A DNA stretch of 17,216 nucleotides from Yes71-27 sp040758635 (lineage in GTDB: Bacteria; Bacillota; Desulfotomaculia; Desulfotomaculales; Ammonificaceae), in NCBI GenBank assembly GCA_040758635.1, contig JBFLVI010000043.1, forward strand, positions 1 to 17,216, read 5' to 3'. Below the pieces are notes generated by a model. It searched no databases. It worked only from the letters and a program-made list of their open reading frames with translations, and was not told the DNA's origin. A program made the position numbers and the translations under genes. How positions within the stretch are numbered: position 1 is the stretch's first letter; each line of letters starts with the position of its first letter. Below, piece by piece: positions 1 through 5,571 of the stretch.

Positions 1-145
1 CTTCTCTATTAACCCGTCTGGAAAGAAGGAGACTATAGTAACACGCGGCTAAAATTGCAAGCCCCAAACACCTTCGGCGCCAAGGCTTTTGGGCTACTGT
101 TTACCTATGGACTGTCGAACTCGGGCCGGAAACGGAGGTGATTTG
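1..145. other. Left-edge non-coding segment with an imperfect hairpin
   Basis: A short open frame runs in from the left edge and stops at 50-52 (17 codons). It may be the tail of a gene that starts outside the window, but it is too short to judge. After it comes an imperfect hairpin at 61-94: GCCCCAAA pairs with TTTTGGGC with one mismatch, and inside it CCTTCGGCGCCAAGG is itself almost palindromic. The hairpin could end upstream transcription, but no real T-tract follows. I see no clear promoter for the first gene. Confidence 0.3.
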
Positions 146-454
146 ATGATGCCCAAACCAAACTTTCATCCCGAAGGCGTCCGCAGACTGGCCCACGCCG
201 TAATTGTCCAGGCTGGCAGGGAGGCTATTGGGGCTGGCTGTCTCACACGCGAAGACCAAAGAAATGGCTTCACCAGAAAAACCCTGCAGGAAAGAGCCCT
301 GTGCTTTCTCCGCAGCGCCGCTGACGGAGAAGAAGAAGCATACTGGTTTCACCTGGCAGAAACTGACCCGGAGGTCGTCCTGAAAGCAATCCTGAAGCGC
401 CTTAAGAGTACAGAACAACAAGGGGAAGGTGGTTTTATTGAACGTTGTAGTTAG
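146..454 (+). CDS. Small hypothetical protein, mobile-element type
   Basis: This encodes about 102 residues. The start is set by GGAGGTGA at 134-141, about 7 bases before two adjacent ATG codons at 146 and 149; a TTG at 143 is also possible. Upstream codons in the frame lack a ribosome binding site. The protein is soluble, with an N-terminal LAHAVIVQAGREA helix and a later ERALCFL...WFHLAETDPE segment. From memory this layout (an Ala-rich helix with a QA pair, then an A-x2-FL...W...L-x4-P motif) recurs in short proteins of Clostridia phages and plasmids, but I know no function. It overlaps the next gene by 17 bases, so the two are probably translated together. Confidence 0.6.
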   Translation: MMPKPNFHPEGVRRLAHAVIVQAGREAIGAGCLTREDQRNGFTRKTLQERALCFLRSAADGEEEAYWFHLAETDPEVVLKAILKRLKSTEQQGEGGFIERCS

Positions 455-743
455 CAAGCACGCCGTCGAGAGGTTCCTGGACTGGCAGCGGACGACGACG
501 CTTAACGTCGCCCCGGAAAAGGCGGAGCAGGTCCTGGCCCGCGCCGCCCGTCGGGGAAGGGTCGTCAGCTATCTCCCCGGCGGGGCGCTCGAAGTCGAGC
601 ACAGGGGCCTCTACCTGGTGGTCAAGAAGAAAAGGGACGGTCTCGCGGTGATCACCTTCAACGGCGACCGCGCCTGGCGGAACTGGTACAGGAAGCAGCA
701 CCTGAAGGCCAAATACCAGGCAAAAGTCCGGGCGATTGTCTGA
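438..743 (+). CDS. Small basic protein, possible DUF4258/RelE-like fold
   Basis: This encodes about 101 residues. I place the start at TTG 438, giving MNVVVSKHAVERFLDW, because GGGGAAGGTGG at 422-432 sits 5-6 bases upstream; GTG 429 lies inside that ribosome binding site. The SKHAVERFLDW beginning resembles small proteins with a conserved 'HA.eRf' opening (DUF4258 and related toxin-like folds). The rest is a predicted beta-rich stretch (GRVVSYLPGGALEVEHRGLYLVV) and a very basic tail (WRNWYRKQHLKAKYQAKVRAIV). Overlap with the preceding gene indicates coupling. A toxin role is conceivable, but no catalytic residues can be recognised and the partner does not look like a known antitoxin. The gene ends at 743, before a 315-base non-coding stretch. 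Confidence 0.55.
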   Translation: MNVVVSKHAVERFLDWQRTTTLNVAPEKAEQVLARAARRGRVVSYLPGGALEVEHRGLYLVVKKKRDGLAVITFNGDRAWRNWYRKQHLKAKYQAKVRAIV

Positions 744-795
744 CGCCGCCCGTTGGGATAAGCGAAAGCCTTGTTTCTTTTTTTTCCTGAGGACA

Positions 796-816
796 AAGGC
801 CCCTTTTCGGGGCCTT
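796..816. terminator. GC-rich hairpin after the first gene pair
   Basis: A perfect 8-bp stem (AAGGCCCC, loop TTTTC, GGGGCCTT) lies 53 bases after the stop at 743. The T-rich run is before the hairpin rather than after it, so a classical Rho-independent terminator is only a moderate fit. Confidence 0.4.
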
Positions 817-1002
817 CGTCTCGGCGGAAGGCTTGCTCGAAAACGGCTTCCAATCTGGTTTTGCTGCTGGTTGCAGTGCCTGGCTCAGGGGAGTTAATAC
901 TGAGACGCGGTGTTCCGTGGGTCCGGAGCACCTGTCCCTTCGAAGGGGAAAGGCGCCGGGCAGAGAAAGCCTGCCGGAAGGAAGGAAGCCTATCAACGAG
1001 CG

Positions 1003-1029
1003 GGGAAGGCGTCCCGGGGACGCCTTCCC
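1003..1029. terminator. 13-bp perfect hairpin just before the ribosome binding site
   Basis: GGGAAGGCGTCCC (1003-1015) and GGGACGCCTTCCC (1017-1029) are perfect complements. No T-tract follows. The AAAGGAGG of the next gene begins 14 bases later, so the hairpin may act as an attenuator or translational control element rather than a simple terminator. Confidence 0.4.
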
Positions 1030-1057
1030 TTCAGGATTTATTAAAGGAGGGCTGTGA

Positions 1058-1372
1058 GTGCAGAAGAAAGGCATTTCCTGGGACGAGGGCGCACTGCTCG
1101 TGCGCTTGTTAATGCACGTTGACTGGGACAGCGGCATTGTCTTGACTTCATTCCTTGATCCCTTCACAAAACAACCTGTTTTTATTCCCGCCACGTCGAA
1201 GGAGGTCATAAGGATTGCCGGGCGCTCAAAACTTACTGTGCTTAAGCTCCTGCGAAGCCTGGAACAGAAAAATATCATCGAGCGCATTCGTCTGGACGGA
1301 AGAAGCTTGGGAGTGCGCATTAACCTCGAACATCTGCAACCTGAACGCATCAGGGCAATGCTCGCCAATTAA
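1058..1372 (+). CDS. Winged-helix DNA-binding protein, RepL-like paralogue 1
   Basis: This encodes 104 residues. The start is GTG 1058, placed by AAAGGAGG at 1043-1050 with 7 bases of spacing. A winged helix-turn-helix is visible at about 47-80 (SKEVIRIAGRSKLTVLKLL, then RSLEQKNIIERI and a basic wing ending GVRINL). The N-terminal part (WDEGALLVRLLMHVDWDSGIVL) matches the longer protein at 1607 (WDEAALFFHLMVYLDYETNIVL), so the two are paralogues. The order wHTH, long helix and basic wing is what plasmid RepL-type initiators and MarR-like regulators show. The stop codon lies inside the first palindrome of the array that follows, so autoregulation or origin binding is plausible. Replication initiation is an inference from this context, not shown. 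Confidence 0.65.
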   Translation: MQKKGISWDEGALLVRLLMHVDWDSGIVLTSFLDPFTKQPVFIPATSKEVIRIAGRSKLTVLKLLRSLEQKNIIERIRLDGRSLGVRINLEHLQPERIRAMLAN

Positions 1373-1461
1373 GGTAAAAAATTTTGACCTCAATTGTCCT
1401 GAAGCAGCCCAATTAAGGTAAAAATTTTTTACAGATGAGGTCAAAAATTTTAACCTAATTG
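1365..1461. repeat. Three phased 19-bp palindromes (iteron or operator array)
   Basis: The unit is AGGTmAAAAwTTTTkACCT. Copy 1 is at 1372-1390 (AGGTAAAAAATTTTGACCT), copy 2 at 1416-1434 with a degenerate right arm, and copy 3 at 1438-1456 (AGGTCAAAAATTTTAACCT). Copies 1 and 2 share CCAATTAAGGTAAAAA, and copy 3 ends with the inverted form, CCTAATTG. Centres are at 1381, 1425 and 1447, so the spacings are 44 and 22 bp, or whole multiples of about two helical turns. The array lies between two paralogous winged-helix genes. Confidence 0.75.
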
Positions 1462-1469
1462 TGCGCTTA

Positions 1470-1490
1470 AACCCGCGAAAGAAGCGGGTT
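1470..1490. terminator. Hairpin after the palindrome array
   Basis: AACCCGC (1470-1476), loop GAAAGAA, GCGGGTT (1484-1490) form a perfect 7-bp stem. The following bases, CTTGAAAATC, are not a good T-tract, so termination is only possible. The hairpin abuts the -35 hexamer of the next promoter. Confidence 0.35.
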
Positions 1491-1491
1491 C

Positions 1492-1522
1492 TTGAAAATC
1501 GCCTTCTTATTTTGTATATATT
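1492..1522 (+). promoter_or_regulatory. Sigma-A type promoter for the gene at 1607
   Basis: TTGAAA (1492-1497) and TATATA (1515-1520) are separated by 17 bases, close to consensus. The surrounding 1500-1550 is the most AT-rich stretch of the window, so it could also be the melting region of an origin. Transcription would start near 1527, leaving an 80-base leader. Confidence 0.55.
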
Positions 1523-1606
1523 AGATCTTTCTATTATTCATTAAGTTACCTCCAGGGTCGTTAGTTGCTCGGTTAAGCGCATTTTTAGAAAAGGAAGTGG
1601 TGGGAA

Positions 1607-2152
1607 TTGGCACAGAAGACACAAAAAGAGGCGCCGGACATTGTGTTGTTTCCGCACGCAGAAGCGGTTCTCAAGGCGGCTAACCGAAAGGTGGTCCTGG
1701 TTCGCCAGCAGAAAGAACGTGACTTTGTCAAGGTGTATACTGCGGAAATTCGGAAGATGTGCTGGCCGGGAGCGACAAAGCCTCTAAATTGGGACGAGGC
1801 CGCGCTGTTTTTTCATTTAATGGTCTATTTGGACTACGAGACTAACATCGTGCTGTCTCCCAGGCAATGCTTCAGTAAGTCGGGAGAGAGGCTGAAAGGC
1901 GCTGCTTTCCCTGCGTCAATAAAGGACATTGTGGAGATCGGCGGGCGCACCAAGCCGACAACACTCAAAGTGTTGGCGTCACTCGAGAAAAAGGGCTTGA
2001 TCAAAAGAGTGACCTTGCCAGGTCGCGACGGGCGCTGTAAGGCTATCGTCTTGAACCCTTGGGTCGTCTTTAAGGGCGGACAGAACCGCATTGCAACCTG
2101 CGTGGAAAAATGGGAGGTGGTTTCCAATGGGGAAGCCGAAAGTTCTGAGTAG
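1607..2152 (+). CDS. RepL-like winged-helix protein, paralogue 2
   Basis: This encodes 181 residues from TTG 1607, with AGGAAGTGGTGGG at 1592-1604 as ribosome binding site; no ATG or GTG in frame is better placed. An N-terminal extension of about 60 residues precedes the region shared with the gene at 1058 (WDEAALFFHLMVYLDYETNIVL, 62-83). The winged helix is at about 104-138 (IKDIVEIGGRTKPTTLKVL, then SLEKKGLIKRV). It is followed by the wing and VLNPWVVFKGG (148-158), which recalls the 'vNP...kG' ending of the wHTH part of RepL-type plasmid initiators. It lies directly after the palindromes and promoter. A role as replication initiator or its regulator is likely but inferred. It overlaps the next gene by 26 bases, indicating translational coupling. 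Confidence 0.65.
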   Translation: MAQKTQKEAPDIVLFPHAEAVLKAANRKVVLVRQQKERDFVKVYTAEIRKMCWPGATKPLNWDEAALFFHLMVYLDYETNIVLSPRQCFSKSGERLKGAAFPASIKDIVEIGGRTKPTTLKVLASLEKKGLIKRVTLPGRDGRCKAIVLNPWVVFKGGQNRIATCVEKWEVVSNGEAESSE

Positions 2153-2519
2153 CGGTTTACGGGAAATGTTATGGAATAACAAAGAGTTGTCCTTAGAAGA
2201 AAAGGCCGTCCTGATAGCCCTGACACTTATCACCGACGGCAACGGCACGGTAACGCACTACGAATCTCTCCAGCAGGGCTTCTCCGTTCCCCTTACGGTC
2301 AACGGCGCGGCGACCCTCCTTGGAGGGAATTCGCGCCGGAAGAAGGTGGCGCGGCTGATTAAAAACCTTACCGAGAAGGGTTATCTTGTGCAGGTTCCCG
2401 CCCGGTATGGCTACGACCTCCGGCTCACCGATCAGGCCCTTGCCGCTTTAGGCGCTTTCAGACTTCCTGACAGCAAGGTGGTCGACCTGGGCCGGGTCCG
2501 CCTTGCCGCCAGGCCGTAG
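2127..2519 (+). CDS. Small winged-helix-type DNA-binding protein
   Basis: This encodes 130 residues. ATG 2127 is chosen because GGGAGGTGG (2112-2120) lies 6 bases upstream. The sequence LSLEEKAVLIALTLITDGNGTV (21-42) looks like the first helices of a replication-protein or DnaD-type winged helix. It continues with AATLLGGNSRRKKVARLIKNLTEKGYLVQV (61-90), in which the recognition helix and the 'L..kGyl' turn are clear. The C-terminus (DLRLTDQALAALGAF) has no recognisable motif. The gene overlaps the RepL-like gene upstream and is followed by a strong terminator, closing a two-gene unit driven by the promoter at 1492. It is probably a partner regulator of the same replicon; specific function unknown. 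Confidence 0.6.
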   Translation: MGKPKVLSSGLREMLWNNKELSLEEKAVLIALTLITDGNGTVTHYESLQQGFSVPLTVNGAATLLGGNSRRKKVARLIKNLTEKGYLVQVPARYGYDLRLTDQALAALGAFRLPDSKVVDLGRVRLAARP

Positions 2520-2544
2520 CTCAACCAGCAGCGCAAGTTTCGCG

Positions 2545-2580
2545 CCCTGCCGGGATACCGGCGGGGTTTCTTGTTTTTTT
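2545..2580 (+). terminator. Strong Rho-independent terminator
   Basis: CCCTGCCGG (2545-2553), loop GATA, CCGGCGGGG (2558-2566) make a 9-bp stem with one G-T pair, followed by TTTCTTGTTTTTTT. It lies 26 bases after the stop at 2519 and only about 16 bases before the next ribosome binding site, so it could also work as an attenuator for the gene at 2611. Confidence 0.85.
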
Positions 2581-2610
2581 GGGCTATGCAACTCGAAAGG
2601 AGGAAGGTTT

Positions 2611-2994
2611 TTGGAAAAAGCCTGGTTCTGGGACTACAGAGCGGTCTTCAGCTCAAACCTCTCTGCTTCGGCCAAGCTCGTCCGGCTTTACCTGGCTTCG
2701 CGCGCCGATGGAGAACAGCCGTCCGTCTCCGAGATAGCGGAGGGCTGCGGGATCAATGAAGGAGCAGTCATGCGCGCCCTGTCGGAACTGGAAAGCGAGG
2801 GCTGGATTGGGAGAGGCAAAGGTTCGGGGGTCTGTGTCCTCTGCGGTCCGCCTGGCTCCGGTTATGAAAAAAGCGCAGCCGGAACCTCGCCGGACGCAGA
2901 CCGTCCGAACCCCGGGAGGTATCCTTACAAGTTTTGCGGCCACGACGAGGAGCACCGGCGCAGAAGGAAAGAGTTTTTGAAATCCTTGTACTGA
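2611..2994 (+). CDS. Winged-helix DNA-binding protein with basic C-terminus
   Basis: This encodes 127 residues from TTG 2611, 5 bases after AAAGGAGGAAGG (2597-2606). The frame is open further upstream, but that part crosses the terminator at 2545-2580 and has no ribosome binding site. A MarR/GntR-like winged helix is at about 17-66 (SASAKLVRLYLASRADGE, then PSVSEIAEGCGINEGAVMRAL and SELESEGWIGRG). The C-terminal tail has CGHDEEHRRRRKEFLKSLY, with C75, C78 and C109 present but no clear zinc site. It is the fourth winged-helix gene in succession. Its last 61 bases are duplicated across the scaffold gap (3161-3221), which does not alter the protein. Likely a transcriptional regulator; target unknown. 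Confidence 0.65.
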   Translation: MEKAWFWDYRAVFSSNLSASAKLVRLYLASRADGEQPSVSEIAEGCGINEGAVMRALSELESEGWIGRGKGSGVCVLCGPPGSGYEKSAAGTSPDADRPNPGRYPYKFCGHDEEHRRRRKEFLKSLY

Positions 2995-3060
2995 CGACAA
3001 AGGAGGGCTTAACTTGCGCATCGCGATTACTGGAGCGCACGGCACAGGGAAAACCACCCT
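2934..3060. repeat. Left copy of a 127-bp exact duplication at a contig join
   Basis: Bases 2934-3060 are identical to 3161-3287 and are separated from them only by 100 Ns. The copy holds the end of the gene at 2611 and a truncated beginning (3014-3060) of the P-loop gene that is complete at 3241. It is best read as overlapping contig ends, not as a real repeat. Confidence 0.9.
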
Positions 3061-3160
3061 NNNNNNNNNNNNNNNNNNNNNNNNNNNNNNNNNNNNNNNN
3101 NNNNNNNNNNNNNNNNNNNNNNNNNNNNNNNNNNNNNNNNNNNNNNNNNNNNNNNNNNNN
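3061..3160. other. Scaffold gap of exactly 100 Ns
   Basis: A round 100-N spacer is the default filler for a join of unknown length. The identical 127-bp flanks imply that no sequence is missing: base 3060 should join directly to 3288. Coordinates after the gap are probably inflated by 227. Confidence 0.95.
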
Positions 3161-3287
3161 TTGCGGCCACGACGAGGAGCACCGGCGCAGAAGGAAAGAG
3201 TTTTTGAAATCCTTGTACTGACGACAAAGGAGGGCTTAACTTGCGCATCGCGATTACTGGAGCGCACGGCACAGGGAAAACCACCCT
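3161..3287. repeat. Right copy of the 127-bp exact duplication
   Basis: This is identical to 2934-3060. It contains a second copy of the final codons of the winged-helix gene (stop at 3219-3221), the ribosome binding site AAAGGAGGG and the true start of the P-loop gene. Confidence 0.9.
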
Positions 3288-3807
3288 GGCACGGGCGCTT
3301 TCGAAGGAGCTCGGCCTGCCGCTGATCTCTGAGCAGGCCCGGCTGGTGGCAAAAGAAATGGAGATTAACTCCTGCGAAGACCTCCTGCGGAACCCAGAAC
3401 TGGCGCGGGAGTTCCAGGAGCGCGTCCTGGAGGAGCAGATCAGGGCGCAGCTGGCGCACCCGCAGGGCTTCGTCAGCGACCGCTGCACCCTGGACTGCAT
3501 CGCGTACTGGAACCTCTATCTTGGGGATGGCTCCGACGCGGGGCGCTACTTTTTCAAGGCGCGGTTACACGCCTTCCGGAGGCTCGACCTGATCGTCTAC
3601 GTCCCGCCGCTTGTTTTGTCCGGCGGCGACGGGTTCCGGCTGGACAGGTTCCACGCCGAGGTGGACGCCTGCATACAGAGGGAGGTCGGCCTCCTGCAGG
3701 AGTGCGCCGGGGAGAAAGTGCTCAGCCTGAAAGGAGTTGGCCCGGGCGAGAGGCTGGCCGCCGTCCTGCAATTTGTTCAATCAAGAAACTTTTCTACGGG
3801 GAGTTGA
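3241..3807 (+). CDS. AAA_28-type P-loop ATPase/kinase
   Basis: This encodes 188 residues from TTG 3241, with AAAGGAGGG (3226-3234) 6 bases upstream. The protein opens with MRIAITGAHGTGKTTLA, so a Walker A motif (GAHGTGKT) lies at residues 7-14. A second hallmark, VSDRCTLDCIAYWN, follows at about 78-91. This 'DR...D.iAY' motif is typical of the AAA_28/NadR-like nucleoside-kinase P-loop family. Length suits that family. The substrate cannot be read from sequence; related proteins are often annotated as ATPase or thymidylate-kinase-like. It ends 4 bases before the start of the DUF457-type gene, so the two are probably cotranscribed. Its relation to conjugation is not obvious, and it may be cargo. 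The truncated start at 3014-3060 is an assembly duplicate. Confidence 0.75.
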   Translation: MRIAITGAHGTGKTTLARALSKELGLPLISEQARLVAKEMEINSCEDLLRNPELAREFQERVLEEQIRAQLAHPQGFVSDRCTLDCIAYWNLYLGDGSDAGRYFFKARLHAFRRLDLIVYVPPLVLSGGDGFRLDRFHAEVDACIQREVGLLQECAGEKVLSLKGVGPGERLAAVLQFVQSRNFSTGS

Positions 3808-3811
3808 TGCT

Positions 3812-4294
3812 ATGCTCTGGCGCACACACTTTGTCGGCGGCGTTCTTGCGGGGACGGGCGCCGCCCTTCTCCTTCACTCCGACCCGCTCCTCTTCGCGGG
3901 CGTCGCCGGGTTCGCTTCCCTCCTCCCGGACCTGGACAGCCCGAAGTCGAAGCTGGGGAGCAAATTATTCCCGGTATCCGCAGCCCTCAGCCTGACCTTG
4001 GGCCACCGGGGGCCCCTCCACTCTCTCTTGGGAGCAGCCCTGGCCTGCGCAGGGTCGTTTTTCGCGCTGAAGGCGCTGCACCTTAACCCTCTGCTCCTCT
4101 GCGCGGTCGCGGCCGGGTACGTTTCGCACCTGCTCCTCGACGCGCTGAACCCGCAGGGGGTGCCGCTGCTGTGGCCCTGCAAAAAGAGGCTCGGCGTTCC
4201 GCTTTGCCAGACAGGCAGTTGGTTTGAGAGGATAACCTTCTATCCGCTGGTGGCGGGCGCGGTGTGGGCTTTATTAAAGGGGGTGATTTCCTGA
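3812..4294 (+). CDS. YdjM/DUF457-type membrane metal-dependent hydrolase
   Basis: This encodes 160 residues. ATG 3812 is preceded by GGGGAG (3798-3803) at 8 bases; earlier codons in frame lie inside the previous gene. Family features are clear: the N-terminal H6 in THFVGG, LLPDLDSPKSKLG (38-49), GHRGPLHS (64-71) and SHLLLDALNPQGVPLLWP (105-122). Together these His/Asp residues form the putative metal site of the LexA-binding inner-membrane hydrolase family (YdjM, DUF457). At least four hydrophobic segments alternate with the motifs, so it is an integral membrane protein. Biochemical function of the family is unproven. Its stop overlaps the probable start of the following 3D-domain gene, which ties it to the conjugation operon. 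Confidence 0.8.
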   Translation: MLWRTHFVGGVLAGTGAALLLHSDPLLFAGVAGFASLLPDLDSPKSKLGSKLFPVSAALSLTLGHRGPLHSLLGAALACAGSFFALKALHLNPLLLCAVAAGYVSHLLLDALNPQGVPLLWPCKKRLGVPLCQTGSWFERITFYPLVAGAVWALLKGVIS

Positions 4295-4842
4295 TTTTTG
4301 CACGCTGTATGTTGTTGTTCTTGCTGGCGGCAGGCTTCTTTTTTAACTTTTGCTTTCGGCCCGGTGAAACTCCAGGTGCTTTCTCTGACCGGCTAATTTC
4401 CCCTGGGGTGAGAGATTTACTTTGGCGACAACAGGAACAGTCAGCCGGCCAGACGACTCTGCCTCAAGAGCCTAAACCCGAACAACTCACCGCTGCACCG
4501 GGAACCGAAGGCAAGTCGATGCTCCCGAGCCGGGGCGCGCTGCGAACCTTGCGCGTTGTCGCCACGGGCTACACCGCCGGCTGCGAGAGCACCGGCAAGA
4601 ACCCCGGAGACCCCGGCTACGGGATCACAAAGTCGGGCCTGCCTGCCGCGCCGGGGGCCTGCGCGACGGATCCGGACGTCATCCCCCTCGGGTCTGTCCT
4701 GTACGTTCCCGGATACGGGTACGCTGTTGCCCTTGACACCGGGGACGACATCAAGGGAAACCGCATCGACCTGTTCTTCCAGGACAAACAGCAAGCCCTG
4801 GTATGGGGCAGGCGGGCGGTCGAAGTTGCCGTGATTCGTTGA
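4291..4842 (+). CDS. Membrane-anchored 3D-domain protein, probable wall hydrolase
   Basis: This encodes about 183 residues if started at CTG 4291, which sits 5-6 bases after AAAGGGGGTGA and overlaps the upstream stop as CTGA. GTG 4264 (inside the upstream gene) and ATG 4309 (far from the ribosome binding site) are alternatives. An N-terminal hydrophobic anchor (MLLFLLAAGFFFNFCF) precedes a linker and a C-terminal 3D domain at about 89-183: ATGYTAGCESTG, then ATDPDVIPLG, ALDTGDDIKGNRIDLFF. The three conserved aspartates (about D127, D149, D160) are present. In this double-psi-barrel family (YabE, YocH, MltA-like) the domain cleaves glycan strands as a lytic transglycosylase. It is closely similar to the 3D part of the protein ending at 13528. 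In conjugation such enzymes open the wall for the channel (VirB1 role). Confidence 0.8.
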   Translation: MIFARCMLLFLLAAGFFFNFCFRPGETPGAFSDRLISPGVRDLLWRQQEQSAGQTTLPQEPKPEQLTAAPGTEGKSMLPSRGALRTLRVVATGYTAGCESTGKNPGDPGYGITKSGLPAAPGACATDPDVIPLGSVLYVPGYGYAVALDTGDDIKGNRIDLFFQDKQQALVWGRRAVEVAVIR

Positions 4843-4878
4843 ATTTCCAACAAACAAACAGAGAGGAGAGTGTTTTTA

Positions 4879-5253
4879 ATGCTTAAGAGCAGGAAATTCC
4901 TTGCGCTGGCGCTGCTGGCGGTCTTCGTTCTATCCCTTGCGGCGTCCGGCCCGGCTTTCGCGGACTCCCTCATTGACGCGGTGAAGCAGTCGCAAAACAG
5001 CGCTGCGCTTAAGCAGGAAGTGGACGCGGTAGGCGCCAACATCGTGGGCTTCGTCCGCGGCGTGTTCGGCGTCCTTGCCGTCATCTTCGTCATCTGGGCA
5101 GGCTTCGCGGCGTGGGGCGCGGGCGGCGACTCCAACAGGATCGCGCAGGCCAAGAGGATGGCGGCGGGCTTCATCATCTGCCTGGTCTGCGTCTTCGCGG
5201 CGGAGAAGATCGTCGGCGGCATCCTGGGCGTTCTGGGCTACCAGATCCAGTAA
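4879..5253 (+). CDS. VirB2/TrbC-like pilin subunit
   Basis: This encodes 124 residues from ATG 4879, preceded by GAGAGGAGAG (4861-4870); GTG 4870 overlaps that site. A signal peptide is clear: basic MLKSRKF, a hydrophobic core to about 22 and an Ala-x-Ala cut near residue 28 (PAFA, then DS). The mature part has two membrane segments, about 55-80 and 95-120, joined by a short basic loop (DSNRIAQAKRMA). This is the size and topology of VirB2/TrbC-type conjugative pilins. Position immediately before a PrgI-like protein and VirB4 supports this. A second protein with the same plan and a similar ending (KIVGG) is encoded at 14995. The assignment rests on topology and context, as pilins share little sequence. 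Confidence 0.75.
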   Translation: MLKSRKFLALALLAVFVLSLAASGPAFADSLIDAVKQSQNSAALKQEVDAVGANIVGFVRGVFGVLAVIFVIWAGFAAWGAGGDSNRIAQAKRMAAGFIICLVCVFAAEKIVGGILGVLGYQIQ

Positions 5254-5265
5254 GGAGGTGGTGCA

Positions 5266-5571
5266 ATGTTTGGCGAGCACCACCCCCTGACCCCCAAGGC
5301 GGGCCCCGCTAAGGTCGCCTGGGGGCTTTCGCTCACGCACCTTTTGGCTCTCGGGATCGGGGCGGGCCTGAGCTACAGGCTCGCCCAAATCGTCCCTCCT
5401 CTGCCCTTCGAGAACTTCGTTCTGGCGCACGTCCACCACTTCGTCCCCCTGGGCGCGGCGGCCCTCCTGCTCTTCGCCCGCGAGGGGAAGACGGGCCTCA
5501 ACCTGGCGGTCTACCTGGCCTACCTGGCCGCCTACAAGGCCCGCCGGAAAGTTTACGTTTGGAGGCGATGA
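5266..5571 (+). CDS. PrgI/VirB3-like conjugation membrane protein
   Basis: This encodes 101 residues from ATG 5266, 4 bases after AAGGAGGTGG (5252-5261). Two hydrophobic segments are visible, at about 18-38 and 55-72, followed by the ending GLNLAVYLAYLAAYKARRKVYVWRR. A small two-helix protein with a Y/K/R-rich tail just before VirB4 is the layout of PrgI-family (VirB3-like) proteins of Gram-positive type IV systems, which dock on the VirB4 ATPase. Its last bases overlap the next gene as ATGA. The context, between pilin and VirB4 parts, is as informative as the sequence. Confidence 0.7.
   Translation: MFGEHHPLTPKAGPAKVAWGLSLTHLLALGIGAGLSYRLAQIVPPLPFENFVLAHVHHFVPLGAAALLLFAREGKTGLNLAVYLAYLAAYKARRKVYVWRR

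Larger units (their letters stand above)
744..1057. other. Gene-free, hairpin-rich leader region
   Basis: No open frame here has a credible start and protein-like composition. The region holds a T-rich stretch (768-786) and a series of hairpins: AAGGCCCC/GGGGCCTT at 796-816, GGTGTTCCG/CGGAGCACC at 909-932, CCCTT/AAGGG at 936-947, CCGG(G)CAG/CTGCCGG at 956-977 and a 13-bp stem at 1003-1029. The last four could all lie in the 5' leader of the gene at 1058. A weak promoter-like pair, TTGCAG (871) and TAATAC (895), would place transcription start just before the first of these four. I could not match the fold to a known riboswitch class. Confidence 0.4.
1463..1580. repeat. Inverted repeat bracketing the AT-rich promoter segment
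   Basis: GCGCTTAAACC at 1463-1473 and GGTTAAGCGC at 1571-1580 are complementary apart from one extra A. They bracket a hairpin, an AT-rich stretch and the promoter of the gene at 1607. With the palindromes just upstream, this could belong to a replication origin or be a regulator's binding pair. Confidence 0.5.

Noticed and set aside
146..743. Toxin-antitoxin pair
   Set aside because: Size and overlap would fit, but neither product shows a recognisable toxin catalytic site or antitoxin DNA-binding domain.
905..1030. c-di-GMP or other known riboswitch in the leader
   Set aside because: Hairpins are present, but the conserved motifs of the classes I know are not.
771..1112. Open frames in the hairpin region (771-1112, 833-1057)
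   Set aside because: No ribosome binding site, low-complexity composition, and they run through several hairpins.
658..1368. Long - strand open frame (236 codons)
   Set aside because: It spans the hairpin region and the antisense of the wHTH gene, has Ser/Arg/Pro-rich composition and no ribosome binding site. It is a shadow.
1365..1461. CRISPR array
   Set aside because: The repeats are palindromic, AT-rich and only three, with unequal spacing and no spacer-like sequences; there are no cas genes.
2514..2566. tRNA-like 5' half (GTAGCTCAA...) after the gene ending at 2519
   Set aside because: No anticodon arm or T-arm can be built, and the sequence is the stem of a terminator.
2934..3287. True tandem duplication of the P-loop gene start
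   Set aside because: Exact 127-bp identity around a 100-N spacer is explained by overlapping contig ends.
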